Below, piece by piece: positions 33,401 to 42,840 of a stretch of DNA of 64,000 bases. Position numbers and translations under genes: made by a program. The DNA is taken from NCBI RefSeq assembly GCF_003651185.1, contig NZ_RCDC01000009.1, forward strand, positions 1-64,000. Direction: 5' to 3'. The notes under the pieces were generated by a model, which was not told the origin of the DNA, did no database searches, and saw only the letters and a list, made by a program, of their open reading frames with translations. The stretch is from Stenotrophomonas rhizophila. Lineage in GTDB: Bacteria; Pseudomonadota; Gammaproteobacteria; Xanthomonadales; Xanthomonadaceae. The stretch's first letter is position 1; every line of letters begins with the position of its first letter.

Positions 33401-35626
33401 GTGACTTTGCAACACTCGCATGCGCCGTTGGCGCGGCGTCCCATGGCCAAGGCCCTGCTGTTGAGCCTTTCCCTGGCGGCATTCCCTGCCGTGGCGGCCG
33501 ATTATCTGGTGCGCGACGCTGCTGCCTATGCCACCGCCGTACGCGCCCTCGCCCCCGGCGATACGGTGATCCTGGCGAACGGCGTCTGGCGCGACGTGGA
33601 CCTGCTTTTCCGGGGCACCGGCAAAATTGGTCAACCAATTAAGTTGACGGCGCAGACGCCCGGCAAGGTGATTATCAGCGGGCAGTCCCAGCTGCGTCTG
33701 GCCGGTGAGCACCTGGAGGTGTCCCATCTCGTCTTCCGGGATGGTTGGGCGCCTGGCGGTGAAGTGATCTCGTTCCGGCGGTCAGCCAGCGAATGGGCCA
33801 ACCACAGCCGGGTGACCGGGATCGTGATCGACCGCTACAACAAGCCGGATCGCCAGCAGTCCGATCACTGGGTGGCGCTGTACGGCCAGCACAACCGCTT
33901 CGACCACAGCCAGCTGGTCGGCAAGACCAATGCGGGCACCACCCTGGTGGTGGTGCGCAACGCCACCAGCGGCCTGGACAACCAGCACCGCATCGACCAC
34001 AACTGGTTCGGCCCGCGCCCCAACCTCGGCTCCAACGGCGGCGAGACGATGCGCATCGGCACCAGCCACGACTCGCAGTCCGATTCGCGCACCGTGGTGG
34101 AGAACAACTGGTTCGAGCAGTGCGATGGCGAGGTGGAGATCGTCTCCAACAAGTCCGGCGGCAACACGTACCGCGGCAACGTCTTCCAGGACTCGCGCGG
34201 CTCGCTGGTGCTGCGCCACGGCCACGGCAATCAGGTCGAACGCAATGTGTTCCTCGGCCATGGCAAGGCGCATACCGGCGGCGTGCGCGTGATCAACCGC
34301 AACCAGACCGTGCGCGACAATTACTTCGAAGGCATCGCCGGCGACAACTTCGCTGCGGCGTTGAGCGTGATGGCCGGTACCCACAACGCGCCGTTGAACC
34401 GCTACGAGCAGATCGATCACGCGGTGATCGAACGCAACAGCTTCATCCAGGTCGGCACGCTGTTGCTGGGCGCGGGGCTGGATGAAGAGCGCAATGCGAT
34501 GCCGATGAACAGCCGCATCGCCGGCAACCTGTTCATCGGCGATGGGAAACGCGATCTGCTGCGTACGCAGGGCGATCTCTCCGGCATCACCTTCGCCGGC
34601 AACGTGCAGAGCCCTGCCGTGTCACCCGGCTTCCCCGGCGGTGTCAGCGGCCAGTCCGTGTCCCTGCAGCGCGCGGCCAACGGCCTGCTCTACCCCACCG
34701 CCGCCATCGATGCCGGTGCCCCGCGCGATCTGACCCCGATTCCCCGCGATCAGGTGGGCGTGGACTGGTACCCCAAGACACTGCCCAGCACCGCACTGGA
34801 TAGTGGCGCGGTGCGCAGGGTCGCACCGGGCGAGGACACCTTGACCGCCGCCGTGGCGGCCAGCGCCCCCGGCGACCGCCTGCAGCTGCAGCGCGGCCGC
34901 TACACCGTGAGCCAGGTGCTGGCGGTGAACCATCCGCTCAGCGTGGTCGGCCCCGCACATGGCCAGGCCAGCGTGCAGTTCTCGCGGCCGAGCCTGTTCG
35001 AGATCGGCGCGCGTGGTTCGCTGCGCCTGGCGCGGCTGGACATCGATGGCGCGCTCGCCCCGGATGCCGCCGGCAACGCGGTGATCCGCGTGCCGCCGGG
35101 CAGCCAGGCCTTCAACTACACGCTGCGCATCGAGGACAGCCGCGTACACGGGCTGACCGCCAACAAGGCCTTCGATGTGATCGCCACCGGCAAGGGCAGC
35201 CTGGCCGCGCAGATCGCACTGGCCAACGTCACGGTGGAGGACATCACCGGCAGCGTGATCGCCGCGGCCGCCGAGACCGATGATCTGGGCACCTACAACG
35301 CCGAGCAGGTCGATCTGCTGGACTCCACGTTCCGCCGCATCGGCGGGCCGGTGGTGAACCTGTATCGCGGCGGCACCGACGAAAGCACCTTCGGTCCGGC
35401 GCTGCAGGTGCACGGCAACCAGTTCGAGCAGGCAGGGGTGGCCGATGACACCAGCCTGCGCCTGCATGGCGTGCAGTTCGCCAGCATCCGCGGCAACCGC
35501 TTCGACCGCAGCGGCCGCATCCGTTTCAGCCATCGCGTCGGGGAACCGACCCTGCGCATGGGCGACAACCCGCTGACGGCCACCGCGCCGTTGCTGTCTG
35601 ATACCCCTGTTGAGGCCCTGCCATGA
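33401..35626 (+). CDS. Alginate lyase, polysaccharide lyase family 6 (two-domain type)
   Basis: Periplasmic or secreted lyase cleaving alginate by beta-elimination. Signal peptide around residues 15-32 (KALLLSLSLAAFPAVAA). The N-terminal right-handed beta-helix carries the catalytic Lys in EIVSNKSGG (K251) and Arg in LVLRHGHGN (R272), matching the Lys/Arg pair of the chondroitinase B/PL6 family. At 741 aa it has a second C-terminal beta-helix region (from about 470, GEDTLTAAVAASAPGDRLQL), like the two-domain AlyGC-type enzymes that act on polyguluronate. The GTG start has a GGGAGG site. Its end overlaps the PL17 gene by 4 bp. Confidence 0.92.
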   Translation: MTLQHSHAPLARRPMAKALLLSLSLAAFPAVAADYLVRDAAAYATAVRALAPGDTVILANGVWRDVDLLFRGTGKIGQPIKLTAQTPGKVIISGQSQLRLAGEHLEVSHLVFRDGWAPGGEVISFRRSASEWANHSRVTGIVIDRYNKPDRQQSDHWVALYGQHNRFDHSQLVGKTNAGTTLVVVRNATSGLDNQHRIDHNWFGPRPNLGSNGGETMRIGTSHDSQSDSRTVVENNWFEQCDGEVEIVSNKSGGNTYRGNVFQDSRGSLVLRHGHGNQVERNVFLGHGKAHTGGVRVINRNQTVRDNYFEGIAGDNFAAALSVMAGTHNAPLNRYEQIDHAVIERNSFIQVGTLLLGAGLDEERNAMPMNSRIAGNLFIGDGKRDLLRTQGDLSGITFAGNVQSPAVSPGFPGGVSGQSVSLQRAANGLLYPTAAIDAGAPRDLTPIPRDQVGVDWYPKTLPSTALDSGAVRRVAPGEDTLTAAVAASAPGDRLQLQRGRYTVSQVLAVNHPLSVVGPAHGQASVQFSRPSLFEIGARGSLRLARLDIDGALAPDAAGNAVIRVPPGSQAFNYTLRIEDSRVHGLTANKAFDVIATGKGSLAAQIALANVTVEDITGSVIAAAAETDDLGTYNAEQVDLLDSTFRRIGGPVVNLYRGGTDESTFGPALQVHGNQFEQAGVADDTSLRLHGVQFASIRGNRFDRSGRIRFSHRVGEPTLRMGDNPLTATAPLLSDTPVEALP

Positions 35627-37863
35627 ATCACGCCCCGCCCTTGATGCTGCTGCTCGCCGCCACCCTTGGCGGGGCCGCGTTGCCCGCTGCGCAGGCCGCA
35701 CCCGCCGCCCGGCAGGCGCCCGCCGAGGCCGCCGCCGCGCCGGTGCTGGTCACCGCCGCGCAGTGGACGCAGATGCGTGCCGAGGGTGCGCGCTCGCCGC
35801 TGTTCGCCAAGGAACAACAGCGTGCCGAACAGCGCGTGCGCGCGATGATGAAGGCCGGCATCGACGTGCCGGTGCCCAAGGACAAAGGCGGCGGTTACAC
35901 GCACGAACAGCACAAGCGGAATTACCAGGCCATCCAGGCCGCCGGCGCGCTGTATCGGCTGACCGGTGACAAGGCCTATGCCACCTTCGCCCGCGACCTG
36001 CTGCTGGGCTACGCCAAGCTCTACCCGGGGCTGGGCGCGCACCCGCAGGGCCGCGGCCAGATTCCCGGCCGGCTGTTCTGGCAGACCCTCAACGATTCGG
36101 TCTGGCTGGTCAGCGCGGCGCAGGGCTACGACGCGATCCGCGACACGCTCAGTGACGCGGATCGCAAGACGATCGACGACAACGTGTTCCGCGCGATGGC
36201 CGATTTCCTGTCCGGCACGCCGGAAAATTTCGACAAGATCCACAACCACGCCACCTGGGCGGTCGCTGCCGTGGGCATGACCGGCTACGTGCTGCGCGAT
36301 ACCAGCTACGTCGACAAGGCCCTGCAGGGCAGCAAACGCGATGGCAGCGCCGGCTTCCTGAAACAGGTGGATCAGCTGTTCTCGCCGGACGGGTATTACG
36401 AAGAAGGCCCGTACTACCAGCGCTATGCGCTGGCCCCGTTCATCCTGTTCGCCAACGCCATCGAGCGCAACGAACCGCAACGCGGCATCTTCAAGCGCCG
36501 CGATGGCGTGCTGCTCAAGGCCGTGGATGCGCTGGTGCAGAGCAGCTACGGCGGCTACTTCTTCCCGATCAACGACGCCATTCTCGACAAGGGCCTGGAC
36601 ACCGAGGAACTGGTGGCCGGCATCGATATCGCCTACGCGCAGACCGGTGATGCACGCCTGCTGTCCGTCGCCAAAACACAGAAGCGCGTGCTGCTCTCGC
36701 CCGAAGGCCTGCAGGTGGCCCAGGCACTGGCAGACAACAAGGCCAAGCCGTTCGCCTTCGTACCGACCCTGCTGCGCGATGGCCCGGACGGCACCGAAGG
36801 CGCACTGGCGATCCTGCGCATGGGCGGCGAGAACGGCCAGGCGCTGGTGATGAAGAACACCAAGCAGGGCATGGGCCACGGTCACTTCGACAAGCTCAAC
36901 TGGTTGTTCTACGACAACGGCCAGCGCGTGGTGACCGATTACGGCGCGGCGCGCTTTCTCAACATCGAGGCGAAGGCCGGTGGCATCTACCTGCCGGAGA
37001 ACAGCAGCTGGGCCCGGCAGACCATCGCGCACAACACGCTGGTGGTGAACGAACAGAGCCACTTCGGCGGCGACTGGAAGCAGGGCCAGCCACTGGCGCC
37101 GACACCGCTGCTGTTCGCGGTCAGCGACGACACCCAGATCGCCTCGGCACGGATGGAAGGCGCCTACGACGGGGTCAGCTTCACCCGTACCCAGGCGCTG
37201 CTCTCGCACCCCTCGCTGGGCGAGCCGGTGGTGCTGGATCTGCTGCGCGTCACCGGCAGCAAGGCCGCGCGCTATGACCTGCCGCTGCACTTCAACGGTC
37301 ACATCATGGACGTGGGCTTCAAGACGCAGTCCGCGGTCGCCGCACGTCCGGTGCTGGGCAAGGCCAACGGCTACCAGCATGTGTGGATCGATGCGGCCAG
37401 CGAGCCGACCCGCGACGCACGCAGCCTGACCTGGCTGCTGGACGGCCGCTTCTATACATACCGCTTCGCCAGCACCGCGCCCTCGCGTGCGTTGATCGGC
37501 GAGAGCGGCGCGAATGATCCCTCGTTCAACCTGCGCCGTGAGCCGATGCTGCTGCAGCGGGTGGATGGCCAGGCCGCCACCACGTTCTACGGCGTGCTCG
37601 AACCGCACGGCCAGTACGACGGCACCGCCGAAACCGTGCGGGGCGCCAACAGCCGCATCGACCGCCTCACCCACTACCGCGGCAAGGATGCAGACGTGCT
37701 GGTGCTCGACCTGGCCGGCGGCAAGCAGCTCGCCGTGGGCATCGCCGATGATCCGGCCAAGGGCGGATCGCATGAAGTCAGCGGCGGCGGACACAGCTGG
37801 CGCTGGGACGGTGGCTGGAAGCGCTTCGATACCGGCACCCGTACCGGCAAGGACGGCAAATGA
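35623..37863 (+). CDS. Oligoalginate lyase, polysaccharide lyase family 17
   Basis: Exo-acting lyase releasing the unsaturated uronate monomer (DEH). A signal peptide (LMLLLAATLGGAALPAAQA) is followed by an alpha-toroid domain (about 50-390) and a heparinase II/III-like beta-sandwich. Residues matching the Alg17C active site are visible: N208-H209 (KIHNHATW), Y265 (EEGPYYQRY), and the zinc-site histidines in GMGHGHFDKLNW (419, 421). At 746 aa it is full length. ATGA overlaps join it to the PL6 gene before and the MFS gene after, indicating tight co-translation. Confidence 0.93.
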   Translation: MNHAPPLMLLLAATLGGAALPAAQAAPAARQAPAEAAAAPVLVTAAQWTQMRAEGARSPLFAKEQQRAEQRVRAMMKAGIDVPVPKDKGGGYTHEQHKRNYQAIQAAGALYRLTGDKAYATFARDLLLGYAKLYPGLGAHPQGRGQIPGRLFWQTLNDSVWLVSAAQGYDAIRDTLSDADRKTIDDNVFRAMADFLSGTPENFDKIHNHATWAVAAVGMTGYVLRDTSYVDKALQGSKRDGSAGFLKQVDQLFSPDGYYEEGPYYQRYALAPFILFANAIERNEPQRGIFKRRDGVLLKAVDALVQSSYGGYFFPINDAILDKGLDTEELVAGIDIAYAQTGDARLLSVAKTQKRVLLSPEGLQVAQALADNKAKPFAFVPTLLRDGPDGTEGALAILRMGGENGQALVMKNTKQGMGHGHFDKLNWLFYDNGQRVVTDYGAARFLNIEAKAGGIYLPENSSWARQTIAHNTLVVNEQSHFGGDWKQGQPLAPTPLLFAVSDDTQIASARMEGAYDGVSFTRTQALLSHPSLGEPVVLDLLRVTGSKAARYDLPLHFNGHIMDVGFKTQSAVAARPVLGKANGYQHVWIDAASEPTRDARSLTWLLDGRFYTYRFASTAPSRALIGESGANDPSFNLRREPMLLQRVDGQAATTFYGVLEPHGQYDGTAETVRGANSRIDRLTHYRGKDADVLVLDLAGGKQLAVGIADDPAKGGSHEVSGGGHSWRWDGGWKRFDTGTRTGKDGK

Positions 37864-39152
37864 AGGTCACCACGCAGGCCCGCACCTATGTCCGTTGGCT
37901 GATCGTGGCGCTGATCGCCATTGCCACGGTGATCAACTACATCGACCGCAACGCGTTGGCCGTGATGTGGCCGCAGATTTCCAAGGACGTCGGTGCGACC
38001 AAGGAAGACTACGCGCTGCTGGTCACGGTGTTCATGCTGTTCTACGCCGCCGGCCAGTTCGTGTTCGGCCGCCTGTTCGACATCATCGGTACGCGCCTGG
38101 GCTTCGCGCTGTCGATCGCGGTGTGGTCGATCTCGATCGCGCTGCACTCGGTCACCCATTCCATCCTGTCCTTCAGCATCGTGCGCGCCATGCTCGGCAT
38201 CAGCGAAGCCGGCGCGTGGCCGGGTGCGGTCAAGGCCAATGCCGAGTGGTTCCCGGCGCGTGAGCGTGCGCTGGCACAGGGCGTGTTCAATGCCGGCGCG
38301 TCGATCGGCGCGATCGTGTCGGCACCGCTGATCGCCGTGCTGTTCCTGTGGCTTGGCTGGCGCGGCACCTTCATCCTGATCGGTGCGATCGGCTTCATCT
38401 GGCTGCTGCCGTGGCTGATCATCTACCGCGCCGGCCCGGACAAGCACCCGTGGGTGAGCGCGGCCGAGCGCGCGTTGATCCTGGATGCACCCACCGAACA
38501 ACCAGCCGTGCCGGTCCCCGAGTACGTGCCCAGCATGCGCCAGCTGCTGGGCCATCGGCAGACCTGGGGCATCCTGATCTCGCGGTTCTTCCTGGACCCG
38601 ATCTGGTGGCTGTTCGTGTCCTGGCTGCCGCTCTACCTGGCCGATACCTTCGGTTTCGACATCAAGCAGATCGGCATCTTCGCCTGGGTGCCGTATGTCG
38701 GCGCGATGATCGGCAGCCTCGGCGGCGGCTGGTTGTCCGGCCGACTGATCGGCGCCGGCTGGAGCGTGGACAAGGCCCGCAAGGTGGTGATCACCCTGGG
38801 CGGCGCGATCATGGCCCCGGCGCTGCTGGGCGCGGTGCTGGCCACCGATCCGGTCTGGGCCGTGGTGACCATCGCCTTCGTACTGTTCGGCTTCCAGATC
38901 GCCATCGGCAACATCCAGACCCTGCCCGGCGACATCTTCAGCGGCAAATCGGTCGGCTCGGTCGCCGGCCTGGGCGGCATGGCCGCGGTGGCCGGCACGC
39001 TGATCACCACCTGGCTGGTGCCGGCGATGACCCACGAATCCTACGCACCCATTTTCATCCTGGTGGCCGCCCTGGTGCCGGCCTCGCTGCTGGCGCTGTG
39101 GCTGGTCACCGGTCGCGTGGAAAAACTCCACGGCCCGGTCGAGCGCCGCTGA
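37860..39152 (+). CDS. MFS transporter, anion:cation symporter family (uronate/DEH import)
   Basis: Inner-membrane symporter of 430 aa with about 12 membrane segments. It shows the hexuronate/glucarate transporter signature (INYIDRNALAVMWPQISKDV, GISEAGAWPGAVKANAEWFP, ERALAQGVFNAGASIGAI). By position between the oligoalginate lyase and the DEH reductase it should import the unsaturated uronate monomer. Its start overlaps the PL17 stop (ATGA). Confidence 0.9.
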   Translation: MKVTTQARTYVRWLIVALIAIATVINYIDRNALAVMWPQISKDVGATKEDYALLVTVFMLFYAAGQFVFGRLFDIIGTRLGFALSIAVWSISIALHSVTHSILSFSIVRAMLGISEAGAWPGAVKANAEWFPARERALAQGVFNAGASIGAIVSAPLIAVLFLWLGWRGTFILIGAIGFIWLLPWLIIYRAGPDKHPWVSAAERALILDAPTEQPAVPVPEYVPSMRQLLGHRQTWGILISRFFLDPIWWLFVSWLPLYLADTFGFDIKQIGIFAWVPYVGAMIGSLGGGWLSGRLIGAGWSVDKARKVVITLGGAIMAPALLGAVLATDPVWAVVTIAFVLFGFQIAIGNIQTLPGDIFSGKSVGSVAGLGGMAAVAGTLITTWLVPAMTHESYAPIFILVAALVPASLLALWLVTGRVEKLHGPVERR

Positions 39153-39195
39153 GCCCGCTTCTTCCCTTTCCCCCAACGCATCACAGGAGTGTTTC

Positions 39196-39951
39196 ATGAC
39201 CCAATTCAAGGACAAGGTGGCGATCGTCACCGGTGGCGGCCGTGACATCGGCCGCGAGATCTCGCTCAAGCTGGCCGCGGCCGGTGCCAAGGTCTGCATC
39301 AACTACGCCAACGACGAGGCCAGCGCGCAGGAGACCCTCAAGCAGGTCGAAGCCGCCGGCGGCACCGCGATCGTGCATCGCGCCGATGTCACCGATGCCA
39401 AGGCCGTGGCGGCGATGGTCGCTGCGACCCAGGTCGCGTTCGGTCCGCAGATCGATGTGCTGGTGAACGTCGCCGGTGGCATGGTCCAGCGCCGTCCGCT
39501 GGCCGAGATCGATGAGGCGTTCTTCCACAAGGTGATGGACCTCAACATGAGCTCGGTCTACCTGACCACGCATGCGGTGGTGCCGCACATGCCCGAAGGC
39601 GGCGCGATCGTGAACTTCGCCTCGCAGGCCGGGCGCGATGGCGGTGGCCCGGGCGCGGCGATCTACGCCACGGCCAAGGCTGCAGTGATGACTTTCACCC
39701 GCGCCATGGCCAAGGAACTGGGCCCGCGCGGCATCCGCGTCAACGCACTGTGCTGCGGCATGATCGCCACCCGCTTCCATGACGAATTCACCAAGCCGGA
39801 AGTGCGCACCGCGGTGGCCGGCAACACCCCGCTGCGCCGCCAGGGCCGACCGCAGGAAGCCGCCGATACCGCGGTGTACCTGGCCTCGGATGCGGCCGGT
39901 TTCATCACCGGTGCCAACGTCGACGTCAACGGCGGCACCTACTTCTCCTGA
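39196..39951 (+). CDS. SDR oxidoreductase, probable DEH reductase
   Basis: Short-chain dehydrogenase of 251 aa. Nucleotide motif TGGGRDIG (12-19), NVAG (91-94), catalytic S143, Y157 and K161, and a conserved C-terminus (FITGANVDVNGGTYFS). In alginate-degrading bacteria an SDR in this position reduces 4-deoxy-L-erythro-5-hexoseulose uronate (DEH) to 2-keto-3-deoxygluconate (KDG) with NAD(P)H. The assignment to DEH is by context; SDR family alone does not prove substrate. AGGAG precedes the ATG. Confidence 0.85.
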   Translation: MTQFKDKVAIVTGGGRDIGREISLKLAAAGAKVCINYANDEASAQETLKQVEAAGGTAIVHRADVTDAKAVAAMVAATQVAFGPQIDVLVNVAGGMVQRRPLAEIDEAFFHKVMDLNMSSVYLTTHAVVPHMPEGGAIVNFASQAGRDGGGPGAAIYATAKAAVMTFTRAMAKELGPRGIRVNALCCGMIATRFHDEFTKPEVRTAVAGNTPLRRQGRPQEAADTAVYLASDAAGFITGANVDVNGGTYFS

Positions 39952-39981
39952 TTGACCCGCTGACCGCCTGGGAGGGCCGCC

Positions 39982-41163
39982 ATGCTGCGCTGGATCACTG
40001 CATTCTCTCTTGCACTTGCCACCAGCGCTGCGGCGCTGCCCGCCCAGGCCCAGGTCTGGGTGCCGGCCTGGACCGCCTCGCCGGCACCGGATCGTCTTGA
40101 TGGCACCCCCGAGGCCCCGGTGCAGTTCGCCAACCAGACCGTGCGCCAGGACATGCGCCTGGCCAGTTCGGCCCGCGCCCTGCGCTTCCGCATCAGCAAT
40201 GAACTCGGCCAGGCCCCGCTGCATATCGGCGGGGCCTCGGCCCACCTCACCGGCACCGCCACCGCGGCCAAGCCGGTCACCTTCAATGGTCGCGGCGAGA
40301 TCGTGGTGCCGGTCGGCGCTGCGCTGCTCAGCGACCCGGTCGCGATCACGGCGCCGGCGCTGGCCGACGTCTCGCTCACCGTGTATTTCCCGGATGCCAC
40401 ACGGCCGGCCGTGCGCCGCACCGCGCTGCGCATCGCCGATGGCCGCGCAGCCACCGTGGGCGACGCGGTCAAACTCGCCTACCGGCAGAACGTGGTCTCC
40501 GCCGTGCTCGCCGAACGCACGCGCACGCCGATCGTGGTGGTTGCCCTCGGCGACTCCATCACCGAAGGCGCCACCGCCACCCGCGGCAGCAATGGCGACT
40601 GGCCTGCACTGCTGTCCGCCCGTCTGCAGCAGGCGTGCCCGGATCAGGTGGTGGTCGTCAACGCCGGCATCAGCGGCAACAAGGTCATGGACCACGGCCG
40701 CAGCCACAGCGCGCTGGCGCGGCTGGACCGCGATGTGATCGCGCTGCCGAACGTGGACCGCGTGATCCTGTTCGAAGGCATCAACGACATCCGCCATGAT
40801 GGCGGCACCCCACCCGTGGCCGGCCGCAACGCAGAGGACATGGTGCTGGGCTACCGGCAGATCGCCGAGCGCCTGCACAGCAACGGCATTCGCCCGATCG
40901 CCGCCACGATCACGCCCTTCGGTGGTTCGGACCGGTACGAGCCGATCGCCGCCGCCACCCGCACCACGCTCAACACCTGGATGCGCGGCGGGCGCAGCGG
41001 TTTCGATGGCCTGATCGACTTCGACCAGATCCTGCGTGATCCGGCCAACCCGGAGAACCTGCCCGAGGACATCACCCGCGACCACCTGCATCCCAACGAC
41101 GAGGGCTACCGGCGCATGGCCGACGGGATCGACCTGGCGCTGCTCGGGTGCCCGGCGCGATGA
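39982..41163 (+). CDS. Secreted SGNH/GDSL hydrolase (possible alginate O-acetyl esterase)
   Basis: Exported esterase-type enzyme of 393 aa. Signal peptide about 1-23 (ITAFSLALATSAAALPAQA). A jelly-roll-like N-terminal part (about 30-165) precedes the SGNH fold. The nucleophile is S192 in GDSITEG. Block II and III residues (NAGISGNKV, FEGINDI) and the D367-x-x-H370 pair (DHLHPNDEGY) complete the catalytic set. The fold includes many carbohydrate deacetylases. Sitting inside the alginate operon, 30 bp after the reductase and overlapping the kinase, it may remove acetyl groups from bacterial alginate before lysis. That function is inferred. Confidence 0.85.
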   Translation: MLRWITAFSLALATSAAALPAQAQVWVPAWTASPAPDRLDGTPEAPVQFANQTVRQDMRLASSARALRFRISNELGQAPLHIGGASAHLTGTATAAKPVTFNGRGEIVVPVGAALLSDPVAITAPALADVSLTVYFPDATRPAVRRTALRIADGRAATVGDAVKLAYRQNVVSAVLAERTRTPIVVVALGDSITEGATATRGSNGDWPALLSARLQQACPDQVVVVNAGISGNKVMDHGRSHSALARLDRDVIALPNVDRVILFEGINDIRHDGGTPPVAGRNAEDMVLGYRQIAERLHSNGIRPIAATITPFGGSDRYEPIAAATRTTLNTWMRGGRSGFDGLIDFDQILRDPANPENLPEDITRDHLHPNDEGYRRMADGIDLALLGCPAR

Positions 41164-42263
41164 GTGCCCAGACCTTCCAGATTGCGGCCGAGAATGGCCA
41201 GCGTTGGGACGCGCTGGCGCTGGGAGAGGTGATGCTGCGCTTCGATCCCGGCGAAGGCCGGATCCGCAGCGCGCGCCAGTTCGACGTGTGGGAGGGCGGT
41301 GGCGAGTACAACGTCGCCCGCGGCCTGTGCAGCACCTTCGCCCATCGCACCGGGGTGCTCACCGCCCTGCCGCGCAACGAGTTGGGCCTGCTTGCGCAGC
41401 AGCTGATCCAGGCCGGCGGGGTGGATGCCAGCCAGATCGTGTGGCGCGACTACGATGGCATCGGCCGCAACACCCGCATGGGCCTGAACTTCACCGAGCG
41501 CGGTTTCGGGGTGCGTGCGCCGCTGGGTATTTCCGATCGCGCGTACTCGGCGGCCTCGCAGCTGCAGCCGGAGGCGTTCGACTGGGATGCGCTGTTCGGG
41601 CAACACGGCGTGCGCTGGCTGCACACCGGTGGGATCTTCGCCGCGCTGTCCGAGCACAGCGCGCAGACCGCGATCACCGCGGTGCGGGCCGCACGCCGGC
41701 ACGGCGTGGCGGTCTCCTACGATCTCAACTACCGCGCTAGCCTCTGGAACAGCCATCCCGACCCGGATGCTGCGCGTCACGCCAACTGCGCCATCGCTGC
41801 CGAGTGCGATCTGTTGATCGGCGATGAGTATTCGTTCGCCGCGTGCCTGGGGATGGACCTGAGCGATCTTGGTCGCCGCCACACGCCGATGGATGTCGGT
41901 CCGGCGGAGGCAGCCGCCGTGCGCGCGATGGCGCAGTTCCCGGCGCTGCAGGCGGTGGCGTTCACGCTGCGCGACGCCGCCAACGCCGCCCGCCACGGCT
42001 GGGCCGGTGCGCTGCGCACACGGTCGCAGCTGTTTGTCTCCGACGCACGCGAAGTGGATCTGCTCGACCGTGTCGGCGGCGGCGATGCCTTCGTGGCCGG
42101 CGTGGTGCATGCCCTGCTCAGCGGCAAGGGCGAGCAGGCGGCCGTGGATCTGGGTGCGGCACATGGCGCGCTGGCGATGTCCACGCCGGGCGACTACGCC
42201 ATCACCAGCCTGGCCGAAGTAGAGGCCGTGGCGCGGGGAGATGGCGCCGCCGCACGACGCTGA
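41160..42263 (+). CDS. kdgK: 2-keto-3-deoxygluconate kinase (PfkB family)
   Basis: Phosphorylates KDG to KDPG, linking alginate breakdown to the Entner-Doudoroff pathway. PfkB features are visible: the N-terminal GEVMLRFDPGEGRI, the GGGEYNVARGL sugar-binding segment, and the C-terminal DRVGGGDAFVAGVVHALL with the catalytic Asp. Length is 367 aa from ATG 41160, which overlaps the esterase stop codon. It ends the operon, 19 bp before the convergent Nudix gene. No KDPG aldolase (eda) is present in the window. Confidence 0.92.
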   Translation: MSAQTFQIAAENGQRWDALALGEVMLRFDPGEGRIRSARQFDVWEGGGEYNVARGLCSTFAHRTGVLTALPRNELGLLAQQLIQAGGVDASQIVWRDYDGIGRNTRMGLNFTERGFGVRAPLGISDRAYSAASQLQPEAFDWDALFGQHGVRWLHTGGIFAALSEHSAQTAITAVRAARRHGVAVSYDLNYRASLWNSHPDPDAARHANCAIAAECDLLIGDEYSFAACLGMDLSDLGRRHTPMDVGPAEAAAVRAMAQFPALQAVAFTLRDAANAARHGWAGALRTRSQLFVSDAREVDLLDRVGGGDAFVAGVVHALLSGKGEQAAVDLGAAHGALAMSTPGDYAITSLAEVEAVARGDGAAARR

Positions 42264-42282
42264 GCGCCCTGCGCGCGAGGAC

Positions 42283-42708
42283 TCAGTGCGCGATCGAGAG
42301 GTGTTCCAGGGCCTTGCGCGTAGAGAGCGTCAGCGGCGCGGGCAGTGCATCGGCGGTGAACCAGCCCAGCCCGAGCAGTGCCTCGGGCTCCTGCACGGAC
42401 GCGATCGTGGTGTCCTGGGCGCGCACCAGATACACCGGGGCGACCCAGTGCTGGGCAAGCGCCGGCTCGAAATGATCGACCACGCATAACAGACGCTCCA
42501 CCGTCACCTGGAGTGCGGTCTCCTCCTCCACCTCACGGATCACCGCGTGTTCGACGGTTTCCATCCAATCGACCTTGCCACCGGGCAGCCCCCAATGCCC
42601 CTGCTCGGGCGGACGCCCACGCTGGACCAGCAGGATCGCGCCGTCGGCGCGCTGGATGACGGCACCACAGCCGAGGCGAGGCTGCTGCAGATCGGAGGAC
42701 GGGGGCAT
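42283..42708 (-). CDS. Nudix hydrolase
   Basis: Pyrophosphohydrolase of 141 aa with an intact Nudix box (GGKVDWMETVEHAV followed by REVEEETAL). The opening (CGAVIQRADGAILLVQRG, GHWGLPGGKVDW) resembles the ADP-ribose/NTP-type group; the substrate cannot be decided. ATG 42708 is preceded by GGAG. It converges on kdgK and is separate from the alginate operon by strand. Confidence 0.9.
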   Translation of the reverse strand: MPPSSDLQQPRLGCGAVIQRADGAILLVQRGRPPEQGHWGLPGGKVDWMETVEHAVIREVEEETALQVTVERLLCVVDHFEPALAQHWVAPVYLVRAQDTTIASVQEPEALLGLGWFTADALPAPLTLSTRKALEHLSIAH

Positions 42709-42769
42709 TGGGCATCTCCATGAGGGTGCCGCATTATCCCTCGCGCCCGCTGCGGACATCGCGCTCACG

Positions 42770-42796
42770 AAAAAGGCCCGGCAATGCCGGGCCTTT
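42770..42796 (-). terminator. Terminator of the Ax21 gene
   Basis: On the minus strand, AAAGGCCCGGC / GCCGGGCCTTT with a 3-nt loop and a T-tail (plus-strand A-run at 42769-42774). It lies 45 bp downstream of the Ax21 stop. The stem is symmetrical enough to work partly in the other direction. Confidence 0.88.
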
Positions 42797-42840
42797 CCTG
42801 CCACGCCGGTCAGGCACGTGGCGATGCGGTCACGCTGGGA

